Made by a program: the position numbers and the translations under genes
The notes under the pieces: generated by a model
Told to the model about the DNA's origin: nothing
The model's database searches: none
What the model saw: only the letters and a program-made list of their open reading frames with translations
Shown: positions 35,039 to 44,386 of the stretch, one piece after another
Position numbering within the stretch: position 1 is the first letter of the stretch
Layout of the letters: each line of letters opens with the position of its first letter
Assembly (NCBI GenBank): GCA_964475415.1
Contig: CAYYWZ010000025.1
Coordinates: forward strand, 1 to 49,423
Length of the DNA: 49,423 nucleotides
Direction: 5' to 3'
Source of the DNA: CALCMJ01 sp964475415
GTDB taxonomy: Bacteria > Bacteroidota > Bacteroidia > Chitinophagales > Saprospiraceae

Positions 35039-35380
35039 TTAGTGTTCGTGTCCTATAATATCGGACTGATCCGGAATCTGAATTTCTATATCTGCTTCAT
35101 TGTCTAGTATAATACATTGACATGCAAGTCTAGATTCTATACGAGGATTTATAGCCCTATCTATGAAGTCTTCTTCCTTATCAGATATTTCTTCTAGTGA
35201 ATCTTCTCCTTTCTCAACGTAGATATGACAAGTAGAACATGCACAAACTCCTCCACAGTTATGATTTAGATGTATATCATGATCTTCAGTTATTTCTAAA
35301 ATAGAGTATCCTTCTTCCGCATTTTCTATGATCTTGTCTTCAAGACCTTGCGCTTCAAATGTAAATTTTATTTTCGCCAT
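35039..35380 (-). CDS. fdx: 2Fe-2S ferredoxin (adrenodoxin/Isc type)
   Basis: A 113-residue ferredoxin. The cluster ligands fit the C-x5-C-x2-C...C pattern: Cys42, Cys48, Cys51 and Cys87, with an extra Cys46 between the first two. It is acidic, as is typical of electron donors to iron-sulfur assembly or hydroxylases. It is the first gene of a short operon with iscX and the DUF1304 gene. A TATATTTG box lies just eight bases before the start. Confidence 0.93.
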   Translation of the reverse strand: MAKIKFTFEAQGLEDKIIENAEEGYSILEITEDHDIHLNHNCGGVCACSTCHIYVEKGEDSLEEISDKEEDFIDRAINPRIESRLACQCIILDNEADIEIQIPDQSDIIGHEH

Positions 35381-35388
35381 AAGTTCTG

Positions 35389-35396
35389 CAAATATA
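35389..35396 (-). promoter_or_regulatory. Candidate -7 box of fdx
   Basis: Read on the minus strand, TATATTTG matches TAnnTTTG and ends eight bases before the fdx ATG, implying a very short leader. Confidence 0.45.
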
Positions 35397-35521
35397 ACAT
35401 TGCTTTTAAGTTTTGCTAATATGATTAAACTAATCCATGCGTAAAAAGTTTCATATTATTCCACAATTTTACTTTACATTGATATCTTATTCAAGTAAAT
35501 TAGTACAATAAGTAATATTTA

Positions 35522-38152
35522 ATGAGAGAAGGACAATCTGACAAAGAAATCAAACTATACAAGTTTAAAGAGCTGAAAGTATATTCTTCTACGGAATGGT
35601 TGGCGGATAATAAGAAGAAGTATAGACAGGTTTTTGATAGATATAGTACTACTTATGTCTATGCAGAGCTCTCTTTTTACAACAAAAACTTTGATGAAAG
35701 TGTATGGGAGGTAAATGTTTCGCTGAAGTGTTATGAATTATCGAAAAATAGGAAGAAGGTATGTTCACTAGACTTTGCAAGGAAGGTAAGCAAGTTCGAT
35801 AGCGTAGTGTATATCAGAGAAGGATGGGGAAATAAGAAAGAAGGATCCTTCTGGAAAAAAGGTACTTATTACTGGGAAGCATGGATAGAAGATGAGAAAG
35901 TGGCGACAAAGTATTTTTACATTGAAGAAACAAAAGATAGATTCCAACAAGGCATAAATCAATATGTAGATCTAAAAAGCTTAAAGCTATATGAGGGCCA
36001 ATATGATGATGTCATAGAGGAAGATAGAAGATATCTTAAGACTTTTTCTAGCGAGGTGACAAGATATGTGTACACAGAAATAGAGCTTAAGAATATACAT
36101 GTAACCCAAGATTGGCATTGTGAATTATTTGTAAAATTTTATAATCAAGCAAGAGAACTTAAAGGGCAGGTAAACAAGTTGCAGAATGTAAAAGTAGGTG
36201 ATGAGTCGATCAAAATTACTGCAGGTTGGGGCTCTAATGTAAAAGGGTCATGGCGAGAAGGTGATTATTCTATAGATATCATCTTTATGGAAACACTGCT
36301 GGCAACAGTTTATTTTAGAGTGGAAGAGGACTCCGAAGAAGGCATGGCATTGGTAAAATTAGGTCATAGTGATGATGCTTTATTACTTAATACGGAGGAG
36401 GAGCTTAACAAGACATTCCCAGAACTTCTAAAAAAATTAGAGAACCTTATCGGTTTAAATGAAATTAAGCAAAAAGTAAAAGATCATGCTGCTTATATCC
36501 AGTTTTTACAACTCAGAAAAGATAAGGGATTCGAAGAGAAGGATAAGATAAATATTCATTCTGTTTTCATGGGTAACCCTGGTACTGGTAAGACAACAGT
36601 TGCTAAGATGATGGGCTCTCTTTATAAGAAGATGGGGCTTCTGTCCAAAGGGCATGTACATGAGGTAGATAGGGTAGACCTTGTAGGGGAGTACATAGGA
36701 CAAACTGCGCCAAAGGTGAAGGCAGCAATAGAAAAATCTCGAGGTGGTGTTCTTTTTATAGATGAGGCTTACGCTCTAGCAAGGACTAATGATGATACAA
36801 AAGATTTTGGCAGAGAGGTTATAGAGATACTTGTAAAAGAAATGTCTAATAGCAAAGGTGACCTAGCTATTATTGTCGCTGGCTATCCTAAGGAGATGAA
36901 GCATTTTATAGATTCTAACCCTGGACTAAAATCTAGGTTCAAGCACTTTTTTGATTTCCCAGATTATCTTCCACAAGAGCTATCTCTTATAGCTAACAAT
37001 GCTTCTGAAGAAATGGAAGTTGTCTTGTCTGATGATGCACGTGCTGCTATAGATGAGATTATAGTAAGTTCTTATAGAGAACGAAATAAGAGTTTTGGTA
37101 ATGCGAGGTTTGTATATGATCTTATAGAAAAAGCAAAAATCAATTTAGGCCTAAGAATTATGAAGCAATCGGGTAGAGATAAGCTCAGTAATCAGGAATT
37201 AGAGAATGTAATATACGAGGATGTAAAAGCTATAAGTCTGAGAAGAGCTAAAGTACTACCTAATATTCCTATAGATGAACAATTGCTAAAGCAGGCTCTA
37301 GAAGAACTGAACGCTCTTGTAGGAATAGAGACTGTCAAAAAAGAAATTCGAGAAACAGTAGAGATCGTAAGATATCATAAGTTGCAAGGAAAAAATGTAC
37401 TTAATAATTTTCATTTCCATACTGTTTTTATAGGTAACCCAGGTACAGGAAAGACAACAGTGGCAAGGATCTTATGTAAAATATATAAGGCTCTGGGAAT
37501 ACTAGAAAGAGGGCATATGGTAGAAACGGATAGACAAGGACTAGTCGCAGGTTTCGTAGGGCAGACAGCTATGAAAACCATGGAACGTATCGAGGAAGCT
37601 ATGGGTGGCGTATTGTTTATAGACGAAGCATATGCCTTATCTAATTTTAATGGATTGCAAGGGGATTATGGTAACGAAGCTATACAGACTATTCTGAAAC
37701 GTATGGAAGATAATAGAGGTGAATTCTTTGTATTTGCAGCTGGCTATCCTGAGAACATGGATCGATTTCTTAAAGCTAATCCAGGACTAAGTTCTAGATT
37801 TGACAAGACACTTAGTTTCGAAGATTATTCTGTTGCTGAGTTAAGAGAGATTGCTCTATTTATGTATTCAGAAAGAGGCTACCAACTAACAAAAACCGCT
37901 GTAAAGGCATTAGAAGAAATATTTACGGATGTCTTCTCTAGTAAGAATAAGTTTTTTGGTAATGCTCGTGAGGTTAGGAAAATAGTGTCCGAAAGTATTA
38001 AATATCAGAACCTAAGAATTTCTAAGATTGAAAATAAGGTAGGAACAAGAACGAAGTCTATTACCAAAGAAGATATCTATCAAGTAGAAATTATGGATGA
38101 ACAGAAAGTGTTCAAGAAACAATCTATAGGCTATAGAAATAGTGGGAATTAA
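35522..38152 (+). CDS. Tandem CbbX/SpoVK-type AAA ATPase with duplicated N-terminal domains
   Basis: An 876-residue protein. Residues about 10-140 and 150-275 are two related, strand-rich domains. Both carry a GWG(N/S)-(E/K)GS-W-(K/R)-x-G-x-Y pattern followed by a strand ending near VEE/IEE. Two full AAA modules of the CbbX class follow: Walker A at 351-359 (GNPGTGKTT) and 638-646, Walker B Asp414-Glu415 and Asp701-Glu702, both with the FIDEAYAL sequence. Family knowledge: CbbX remodels Rubisco and relatives act in sporulation and type VII secretion; all form hexameric rings that pull on substrate proteins. The N-terminal pair probably selects the substrate. It stands alone, with no partner genes, and has no signal peptide, so it is cytosolic. 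Confidence 0.9.
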   Translation: MREGQSDKEIKLYKFKELKVYSSTEWLADNKKKYRQVFDRYSTTYVYAELSFYNKNFDESVWEVNVSLKCYELSKNRKKVCSLDFARKVSKFDSVVYIREGWGNKKEGSFWKKGTYYWEAWIEDEKVATKYFYIEETKDRFQQGINQYVDLKSLKLYEGQYDDVIEEDRRYLKTFSSEVTRYVYTEIELKNIHVTQDWHCELFVKFYNQARELKGQVNKLQNVKVGDESIKITAGWGSNVKGSWREGDYSIDIIFMETLLATVYFRVEEDSEEGMALVKLGHSDDALLLNTEEELNKTFPELLKKLENLIGLNEIKQKVKDHAAYIQFLQLRKDKGFEEKDKINIHSVFMGNPGTGKTTVAKMMGSLYKKMGLLSKGHVHEVDRVDLVGEYIGQTAPKVKAAIEKSRGGVLFIDEAYALARTNDDTKDFGREVIEILVKEMSNSKGDLAIIVAGYPKEMKHFIDSNPGLKSRFKHFFDFPDYLPQELSLIANNASEEMEVVLSDDARAAIDEIIVSSYRERNKSFGNARFVYDLIEKAKINLGLRIMKQSGRDKLSNQELENVIYEDVKAISLRRAKVLPNIPIDEQLLKQALEELNALVGIETVKKEIRETVEIVRYHKLQGKNVLNNFHFHTVFIGNPGTGKTTVARILCKIYKALGILERGHMVETDRQGLVAGFVGQTAMKTMERIEEAMGGVLFIDEAYALSNFNGLQGDYGNEAIQTILKRMEDNRGEFFVFAAGYPENMDRFLKANPGLSSRFDKTLSFEDYSVAELREIALFMYSERGYQLTKTAVKALEEIFTDVFSSKNKFFGNAREVRKIVSESIKYQNLRISKIENKVGTRTKSITKEDIYQVEIMDEQKVFKKQSIGYRNSGN

Positions 38153-38189
38153 TAAGTAGCTATTTTAGAATAAGAGTTCTTATTATTAA

Positions 38190-40049
38190 TTAACGTAATA
38201 AGGTGATGCTTCCAGAAAAGAACTCCTCATAACCATTCTCATGAATGACTTCTATAAGGTAGGCATAAACTCCTGACTCTGCAGGCTGGTCTCTGAAAGT
38301 TCCATCCCAATAGTTATCCTCTTGTCTTATGTCAAAATTCGTGGCATCATATACAAGCTCTCCCCACCTGTCAAAGACCGAATACCTCACAATACTGACA
38401 TCATACAAAGATGTGGTGTATATAGAAAAACTGTCATTATTTCCATCCCTATTAGGTGTGAACACATTTGGAATATAAATGTCACAGTAAGGAATTCCTA
38501 TATCTATACTTTGCCGAGCTTCACAACCGAAGTCATCGTAGATCAATACCTCATAGACGCCAGGATCCACTGACAAAAATGTATTACTTGATTGTGCTAA
38601 TTCGTCGTTAAGGGTGTAAAATATTGATCCTGTTCCCCCCGCGTGTTCTATCTCTAGCGTTGCAGTTCTATCTTCACAATCAGGTTCCATGATATTGATA
38701 TCTACAAGAAAGAGTTCTCCTATATTCTCTAGACTTACTTCGTCTGTTGTGCTACAGCCATTAGCATCTATCACCTCTATCGTATAACTCCCCGCTGCTA
38801 AATTTTCAAAAACTGGACTACTTTGTGTAGGTCCATTGTTGATACTATACTGAAATGGTCCCATTCCATCTTCTGTTTCTATAGTGATCATTCCGTTAGA
38901 TAGATTACAGTTTTCATTTTCGTCTATTGTGTTATTGACAAACAATAAAGTACTAGGGTCTATGGTGAAGGGAAATTCTGACTGACAATTATTTTCATCT
39001 AGGGTTATAGCTATATAATCTCCAGGAGCTAGATTGACAAAAGTATTTTCAGATTGAAAATTTATACCATCAATAGAGTACTGGACTTCGCCAGCCTCGT
39101 TGGTTAGTATGGTAACATTGCCATTATCTTCATCACATACTGTTGCTACGGGGACTGCAGTTAGTATTTCTACAGGTTCTTCTATTTCTATTATAGGATT
39201 TAGTTCGCCGACACAGCCTTGCTCATTTTGGATAAATACAGAGTAAGTACCTGCATCTAGATTAGTAAACAAAGGGCTGTCTTGATAATTCACCCCATCA
39301 AGAGAATAAGTGAGATTGTCATTTCCATTATAATTGATTAATATACTTCCGGTACCTAAGTTGCCACAGGTTATATTTTGAGTTTCAACTCTTACGTTAG
39401 TTATAATATCTATTCCTGTGGTGCAAAAACTAAAGTTGTCCATCCCTAAACCGAATGATCCACCGAAAGTTCTTTCTCCTACAAATCTAATCGAATAGAC
39501 GGAACCTTCACATCCTGGTAAATTAAATCCCCAGCAAGTAGCTAGTCCATCTCCTGTGCCTGGGTCACCTGGTTCTCCAGTATTTTGATTTGGACCTCTT
39601 ATGGTGTCAGCAAGAATTATATTGTCAAATTCATCTCTAGCTTCCAAAAAGAATATTTCTCCGAAATCCATATCTAAGATACATCCAGAAAAACTATCTA
39701 TCGGATTTTCAAATTCTACAATAACGGGTATAGAGGATAAGCCTTGTAGAAGGCCATCATCAGTTATAAAAAAAGATCCTATATTTTGTCCAGGAGCTGG
39801 AGTATCATCTCCAAAATCACTTCCAAAGGCGGTTATAGGTAATCCTACTTGTGCTAGTACTGCGGGGTTACCATTCTCCAATATTATGGTCATACCAAAA
39901 GCATCAAAAAACTGATCACTGATCTCCAATCCTTCGAAAGGAACGGCTCCAGGAATCGTCTCGAAATCTACAGCTAAGCAGCTATTCTCAACCTGCGCTG
40001 AAATAATGTGGGAAAAGATTAGAAATGATAAAACATAAAAATATCTCAT
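38190..40049 (-). CDS. Secreted SprB-repeat protein with gliding-motility C-terminal domain
   Basis: A 619-residue surface protein. It has a signal peptide (to about residue 18) and an N-terminal beta-sandwich domain (about 20-212) with two cysteine-containing stretches. Four tandem repeats of about 75 residues follow (about 215-520), each with a G-x-Y-x-V/I-x-(I/V)-x-(D/N)-x-x-G/N-C ending typical of SprB repeats. The C-terminal domain begins YIPNVFTPNRDGNND (about 524-619), the gliding-motility-associated type B domain recognised by the type IX secretion system. It is expected on the cell surface or released, as an adhesin-like protein. No catalytic motif is visible. It is monocistronic and convergent with the AAA gene. 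Confidence 0.9.
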   Translation of the reverse strand: MRYFYVLSFLIFSHIISAQVENSCLAVDFETIPGAVPFEGLEISDQFFDAFGMTIILENGNPAVLAQVGLPITAFGSDFGDDTPAPGQNIGSFFITDDGLLQGLSSIPVIVEFENPIDSFSGCILDMDFGEIFFLEARDEFDNIILADTIRGPNQNTGEPGDPGTGDGLATCWGFNLPGCEGSVYSIRFVGERTFGGSFGLGMDNFSFCTTGIDIITNVRVETQNITCGNLGTGSILINYNGNDNLTYSLDGVNYQDSPLFTNLDAGTYSVFIQNEQGCVGELNPIIEIEEPVEILTAVPVATVCDEDNGNVTILTNEAGEVQYSIDGINFQSENTFVNLAPGDYIAITLDENNCQSEFPFTIDPSTLLFVNNTIDENENCNLSNGMITIETEDGMGPFQYSINNGPTQSSPVFENLAAGSYTIEVIDANGCSTTDEVSLENIGELFLVDINIMEPDCEDRTATLEIEHAGGTGSIFYTLNDELAQSSNTFLSVDPGVYEVLIYDDFGCEARQSIDIGIPYCDIYIPNVFTPNRDGNNDSFSIYTTSLYDVSIVRYSVFDRWGELVYDATNFDIRQEDNYWDGTFRDQPAESGVYAYLIEVIHENGYEEFFSGSITLLR

Positions 40050-40231
40050 CTAATGGTACTTGCTAATTGTTCGATTCTATAGAAAGTATAATAATAAGAC
40101 CCTTTAACGGTGCCAAACGTTGCAGAATTTACAAAATAATCTACCAGAAATAGATCATTGAGGCTTAATTTGACTCATTATGTATCATATTAAGACTTTG
40201 TTTGTCTTAAAGGTTAACTAGGTAACGAGTA

Positions 40232-42193
40232 TTAGCTAAACAATGTATATCCTATCCAAGCCGCGATATATGCCATAGCTAGCATAACTACAAATTGTAT
40301 TATTGTAAATTTCCAGGTGCCGGTTTCTCGCTTTACAATAGCCATGGTACTCATACATTGGAGTGCAAAAACATAAAATAATAGCAGAGACAAACATGTA
40401 GCAAAGTTGAACCTAGGATTGCCAGTCATCAAGTTTTTTTCATTCTGCATTCTATGCATAATTTGATTGGGTTCCTCTGAACCTACACTGTATATAGTAG
40501 ATAGAGATCCGACAAAAACTTCCCTAGCTGCAAAAGAAGAGATAAGTGCTATACCTATTTTCCAATCGTAACCTAGAGGTTTTATAAGTGGTTCTATAGA
40601 TTTTCCCAGATATCCAGCATAAGAGTACTCTAGCTTTATAGCATCCATAGTTGTGCTCAGTTGTGGATTTTCTGAGTTGTAAATTTCGTATTGTTGTTCT
40701 ATAAATGAAGAACTTTTAGGACTGAAACTTGCCAGTAGCCATAAGACTATAGATACAATAAATATTACTTTACCCGCATCCACGACAAAGGATTTAGTTT
40801 TCTGATATACATTATAAAAAACATTTCTCCAGTTAGGCACTCTATATACTGGGAGTTCTAGCGACCACATATTATTCGTAGGCACCTTAGATCTTTTACT
40901 CGCTAATAGGGCAACTAATAGGGTAGCCGCTACTCCAAGTAGGTAGAGCCCTAATAAACTTACACCTTGTAAATTGAAAAAGCCACCATCACCTGAAGGC
41001 ACCATTATCGCTATAAGTATCGTATATACAGGCAGTCGAGCACTGCAGGTCATCAGAGGCGAGGCAAAAATTACGGCCATTCTCTCTCTAGGGTCGTTGA
41101 TAACTCTAGTACTCATAATGGCTGGAATCGCACAGGCCCAACTAGACATAAGTGGTATTACGCTCTGGCCACTGAGTCCGAAAAATGATAAGAATCGATT
41201 AGATATAAAAGATATTCTTGCTAAATATCCTGTGTGTTCTAGTATGCCTAAGAGTAAAAATAGAATGGCTATCTGGGGTATAAAAATAAGTACACCACCC
41301 AGACCAGGAATGACTCCATTACTAAGTAAATCAGCAAGCCAAGGAAGCTTGACACCATTGTCTACTAACGAACTAAGACTTGCAAAACCCGCATCTATCC
41401 AATCCATTGGAAAAGCTGCTAGATAAAAAACCGCTTGAAATAAAACCAGCATAGTTACTAGGAAAAATAAGATTCCAAAAAATGGATGTAATAATATTTT
41501 ATCCCATCGCTTAGACTGATTAAGAAAGTTAGCTCGGTTGTCTAATACGTTAGTTGTGTCGCTGACAATAGAACTCATTAAATTTTGTCTTTTGATAAAT
41601 ATATGATCTTCTAGTTGAGATGTGTTATTGCGTATGCTAGAAATATAGTTGTTGCTTACCTTGTCATTTTCTAGTTGATCATAAAGACTTTTACAAAAAG
41701 TATTAGGTACACTATATTGCTGTGATGAGACAAGTTGCTCTAGTTCACTAAGACCCTCTCCAGTCCTAGCATTCATTAATAGAACAGGACAAGCAAGACG
41801 TGCTGAGAGCTTATCGATGTCTACTTCTATTTTGTTTTTTGTAAGGTCATCCTTGAAGTTAATGATAAGGATCATAGGTATTTGCAAGTCCGCAATTTCA
41901 GAAAAGAGAAGCAAGTTGTCTTCTAAGTGCATACCGTTTGCAACAAAAAGTATAGGAGTCTGAGAACTAGTATATTCTAAAATTAAATTTTTAGAAATTT
42001 GTTCTTCTGGAGATACGATCTGTAAAGATTTTAGACCAGGTAGATCTATAAGCTCAATATCAAGGAAACGACCTGTTTTTTTCTCTACTGTAACTCCGCT
42101 GAAATTACCTACCTTTTGATTGAGGCCAGTAAGTACATTGAAGAGACTGCTTTTTCCAGAATTTGGTTTTCCTACTAGTGCTATTTGATCCAT
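40232..42193 (-). CDS. feoB: Ferrous iron transport protein B
   Basis: A 653-residue inner-membrane Fe(II) transporter with an N-terminal G domain. Visible: G1 GKPNSGKSS (8-16), G2 Thr35, G3 DLPG (50-53), and a G4-like NFKDD where many FeoB have N-x-M-D. The membrane part has two Gate repeats, each with conserved Cys/Pro-rich helices (LMSSWACAIPAIMSTR, SSFAAREVFVGS). It lacks the long cytoplasmic tail of enterobacterial FeoB, as usual here. Its start abuts the feoA stop with no spacer, so the pair is one transcription unit. Confidence 0.97.
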   Translation of the reverse strand: MDQIALVGKPNSGKSSLFNVLTGLNQKVGNFSGVTVEKKTGRFLDIELIDLPGLKSLQIVSPEEQISKNLILEYTSSQTPILFVANGMHLEDNLLLFSEIADLQIPMILIINFKDDLTKNKIEVDIDKLSARLACPVLLMNARTGEGLSELEQLVSSQQYSVPNTFCKSLYDQLENDKVSNNYISSIRNNTSQLEDHIFIKRQNLMSSIVSDTTNVLDNRANFLNQSKRWDKILLHPFFGILFFLVTMLVLFQAVFYLAAFPMDWIDAGFASLSSLVDNGVKLPWLADLLSNGVIPGLGGVLIFIPQIAILFLLLGILEHTGYLARISFISNRFLSFFGLSGQSVIPLMSSWACAIPAIMSTRVINDPRERMAVIFASPLMTCSARLPVYTILIAIMVPSGDGGFFNLQGVSLLGLYLLGVAATLLVALLASKRSKVPTNNMWSLELPVYRVPNWRNVFYNVYQKTKSFVVDAGKVIFIVSIVLWLLASFSPKSSSFIEQQYEIYNSENPQLSTTMDAIKLEYSYAGYLGKSIEPLIKPLGYDWKIGIALISSFAAREVFVGSLSTIYSVGSEEPNQIMHRMQNEKNLMTGNPRFNFATCLSLLLFYVFALQCMSTMAIVKRETGTWKFTIIQFVVMLAMAYIAAWIGYTLFS

Positions 42194-42412
42194 CTATATT
42201 TTTACAAGTTCTATTTTATCAAAATCAGCTTTTCTTAAACTGATCATTTTAGCTCCGAGAGAAAAGGAAGTTAGTTGTGAAAATTGAGGGCTATAATTTT
42301 TCACGATTATTGTGCCTTTAGAGATACCCAAAGTAAGTAGATAAGCTTGAAAATCGGTGCTTCCATTTATTTGTACAATTTTTGCACTGTCTCCCTCTTT
42401 GAAATCTTTCAT
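42194..42412 (-). CDS. feoA: Ferrous iron transport protein A
   Basis: A 72-residue SH3-like domain protein, FeoA family, with the pattern GDSAKIVQINGS ... LTLGISKGTIIVKN ... SLGAKMISLRKADFDKI. It is the cytosolic partner of FeoB and lies directly upstream with zero spacing. The intergenic region upstream should hold the iron-responsive promoter, but I see no clear operator. Confidence 0.93.
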   Translation of the reverse strand: MKDFKEGDSAKIVQINGSTDFQAYLLTLGISKGTIIVKNYSPQFSQLTSFSLGAKMISLRKADFDKIELVKI

Positions 42413-42540
42413 CGTAATGCCTAGGTTTGCAATTTGCCGTAAAGAAACTACTTATCTCGAATGAATCTAAATAAAATGCAAGGATATTTTATAGTTTATC
42501 TTTACCTTGACAGATATAATCTTTTTAAACCCAATATTTC

Positions 42541-42810
42541 ATGCTGCTTGCTCTTTTTGTGTTCTTCATAATTGTAGATGTGTATTATAACTTATTCATT
42601 GCTTCTGATGATCCTAAAGAAGATAATTTTTATGTAAAGCAGTCTATGGGAATTTTGATATGGATCATTGCATGGAAAGCAGGAGAGCAATATTTTGTAA
42701 AGGAAATAGCGCTCTTTTCTAATAAGAATCATTGGTTCATCGTATTCATAATATATGCACTCCTCTTAAAGTTGGTTTCATTAAATTTCAGAAAGTCTAG
42801 AAATAAATAG
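42541..42810 (+). CDS. Small hypothetical membrane protein
   Basis: An 89-residue protein with three hydrophobic segments (about 1-20, 32-48, 62-79) and a basic C-terminal tail. I do not recognise a family. It is divergent from feoA; a near-consensus -7 box, TATCTTTA, lies at 42497-42504, about 36 bases upstream. Its coding status is likely but unproven. An overlapping opposite-strand frame of similar size at 42729-42953 is the competing reading. Confidence 0.5.
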   Translation: MLLALFVFFIIVDVYYNLFIASDDPKEDNFYVKQSMGILIWIIAWKAGEQYFVKEIALFSNKNHWFIVFIIYALLLKLVSLNFRKSRNK

Positions 42811-43067
42811 CTCAGCTTCAATAGACCTAATATATTTAGTATTAACCATATTAGGGTATATCCGTTCCATAGATCATTCGCTAAAGTAAGAACAGATATT
42901 GTAATCTTAAATATAGTTTTATAATATGGGTTACTAACCTGTGTTTTGAGCATTAAGTTAAAAGAATTGAATAAACTCTCAATTCTATACCAAATTAAAT
43001 ACAGCTACGATTTGATTCTATAAAGTCGCACAAAGTGTAATTTATTTATTAATCAAATATATGTATA

Positions 43068-44270
43068 ATGCCAAAAAAGAAGTCAAACAAATCACGAGCT
43101 AGTAACTTTGTTTCTAGATCTCATGCACCTACTCCAATTAAAGAAAAAGACCTCAGAAGGAAAATTAGGAATAGGAAACCAACAAAGAAAATTGAAGGAT
43201 TTGATTTGGAATTAGATCTCAATTTTGCGGAAGTAAAAACGGCAAAATTAAAGGCTAAAAGAATGACCAAATCTAGAAAACCTGCTTTGAAATCTCAAAG
43301 GATGATCAAAGAGAAATTGGGAAAATCTGTTGGAATGAAAATTAAGATTCAAAATGTACAATTAGGTACTAGAGTCTTTGCTCCTGATATCAAAGGAGCC
43401 TTAGTACCATATCCTAAATCTAGTACTGCTAGGATCAACAAAGCGAAGTTGGGATTGCCAGATCTTCCAGGTTTTCTTCCAGATCATTTAGCATTGACAA
43501 CTATTCCGCCAAAGCTTGGGAAAAAATTCCAAAAAGTAAATTTTATATCTCACAAGAAACTAAGAGGGAAAGATATTCATCAGGCTACTACTATATTCTC
43601 TCCTGACGATAGGTATACTTTTAGTGATACTGCTTACCCTTGGTCAACTATTGGGAGAGTGGACACAGCTGGAGGATATGCTAGTGGAGTTATGATAGGT
43701 CCTAGACACCTACTTACGGTGAGTCATGTTATGCAGTGGGGATCAGGGAATAGTGCTGGATGGGTAAGGTTTAGACCTTCATATTTTGATGGTAACGCAC
43801 CTTTTGGAGAAGCTTACGCTACAAGATGGTATGCTTATAAAAAAGTTGTTGGACCCGGAATTAATAGATCTGAGGGAAGACAAGACTATGTTGTCTTAGT
43901 ACTAGACAGAAGGCTAGGGGATATTACCGGCTGGATGGGTTCTAGGACCTATTCTGACTCCTGGGATGGAGGTAGTTACTGGAGACATATAGGTTATCCA
44001 GGAGATATTGCTGCAGGTCAGAGGCCTTCATATGAAAGAGATATTTCTCTAGATGGTTCTTTCTGGGATAGCCAAAGTCATCAACGTATATGGCACAGAG
44101 GGGATGTATGGCCAGGTCAATCAGGTGGACCTTTCTTTGCCTGGTGGTCAGGTGAAAACTTTCCTAGAGTTGTTGCTGTCCAAAGCGGTCAAAATCCAAG
44201 TGAGAATAGTGCTAGTGGTGGTAGTAGGATGGTAGATCTTATCATAAGAGCTCGCAACGAAAACCCATAA
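43068..44270 (+). CDS. Trypsin-like serine protease with a very basic N-terminal region
   Basis: A 400-residue protein. The C-terminal half (about 195-395) is a chymotrypsin-fold protease, V8/glutamyl-endopeptidase-like, with His220 in LLTVSHV, Asp273 in QDYVVLVLD and Ser352 in PGQSGGPFF. The first 190 residues contain no signal peptide and are rich in Lys and Arg, starting MPKKKSNKSR, with several KxK/RxK clusters. That could be a nucleic-acid or polyanion-binding region, or a cleavable propeptide, but no export signal is visible. It is a single gene ended by a strong hairpin. The protease assignment is good; location and substrate are unknown. Confidence 0.85.
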   Translation: MPKKKSNKSRASNFVSRSHAPTPIKEKDLRRKIRNRKPTKKIEGFDLELDLNFAEVKTAKLKAKRMTKSRKPALKSQRMIKEKLGKSVGMKIKIQNVQLGTRVFAPDIKGALVPYPKSSTARINKAKLGLPDLPGFLPDHLALTTIPPKLGKKFQKVNFISHKKLRGKDIHQATTIFSPDDRYTFSDTAYPWSTIGRVDTAGGYASGVMIGPRHLLTVSHVMQWGSGNSAGWVRFRPSYFDGNAPFGEAYATRWYAYKKVVGPGINRSEGRQDYVVLVLDRRLGDITGWMGSRTYSDSWDGGSYWRHIGYPGDIAAGQRPSYERDISLDGSFWDSQSHQRIWHRGDVWPGQSGGPFFAWWSGENFPRVVAVQSGQNPSENSASGGSRMVDLIIRARNENP

Positions 44271-44295
44271 TAGCCACTTAAGTATTTTAACTAGA

Positions 44296-44327
44296 AAATT
44301 AGCATGGGTTTATTCCCATGCTAATTT
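44296..44327. terminator. Strong bidirectional hairpin after the protease gene
   Basis: A perfect 13-bp inverted repeat, AAATTAGCATGGG and CCCATGCTAATTT, with a six-base loop. It sits between convergent genes. Read leftward the stem is followed by a T-rich stretch; read rightward the T run is weak, so it may serve mainly the leftward gene. Confidence 0.75.
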
Positions 44328-44386
44328 ATAAAAACTGTAAGCGTCTCTAGTTTTTAGCTTTCACAGTATGATGTATAGAGTATCCT

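Noticed and set aside
38169..38184. AATAAGA-GT-TCTTATT palindrome as a terminator between convergent genes
   Set aside because: Only a 7-bp nearly all-AT stem with a two-base loop; too weak to call.
42729..42953. 74-codon minus-strand frame overlapping the small membrane protein gene
   Set aside because: The plus-strand frame has a better upstream box and a more regular membrane pattern; both could be spurious.
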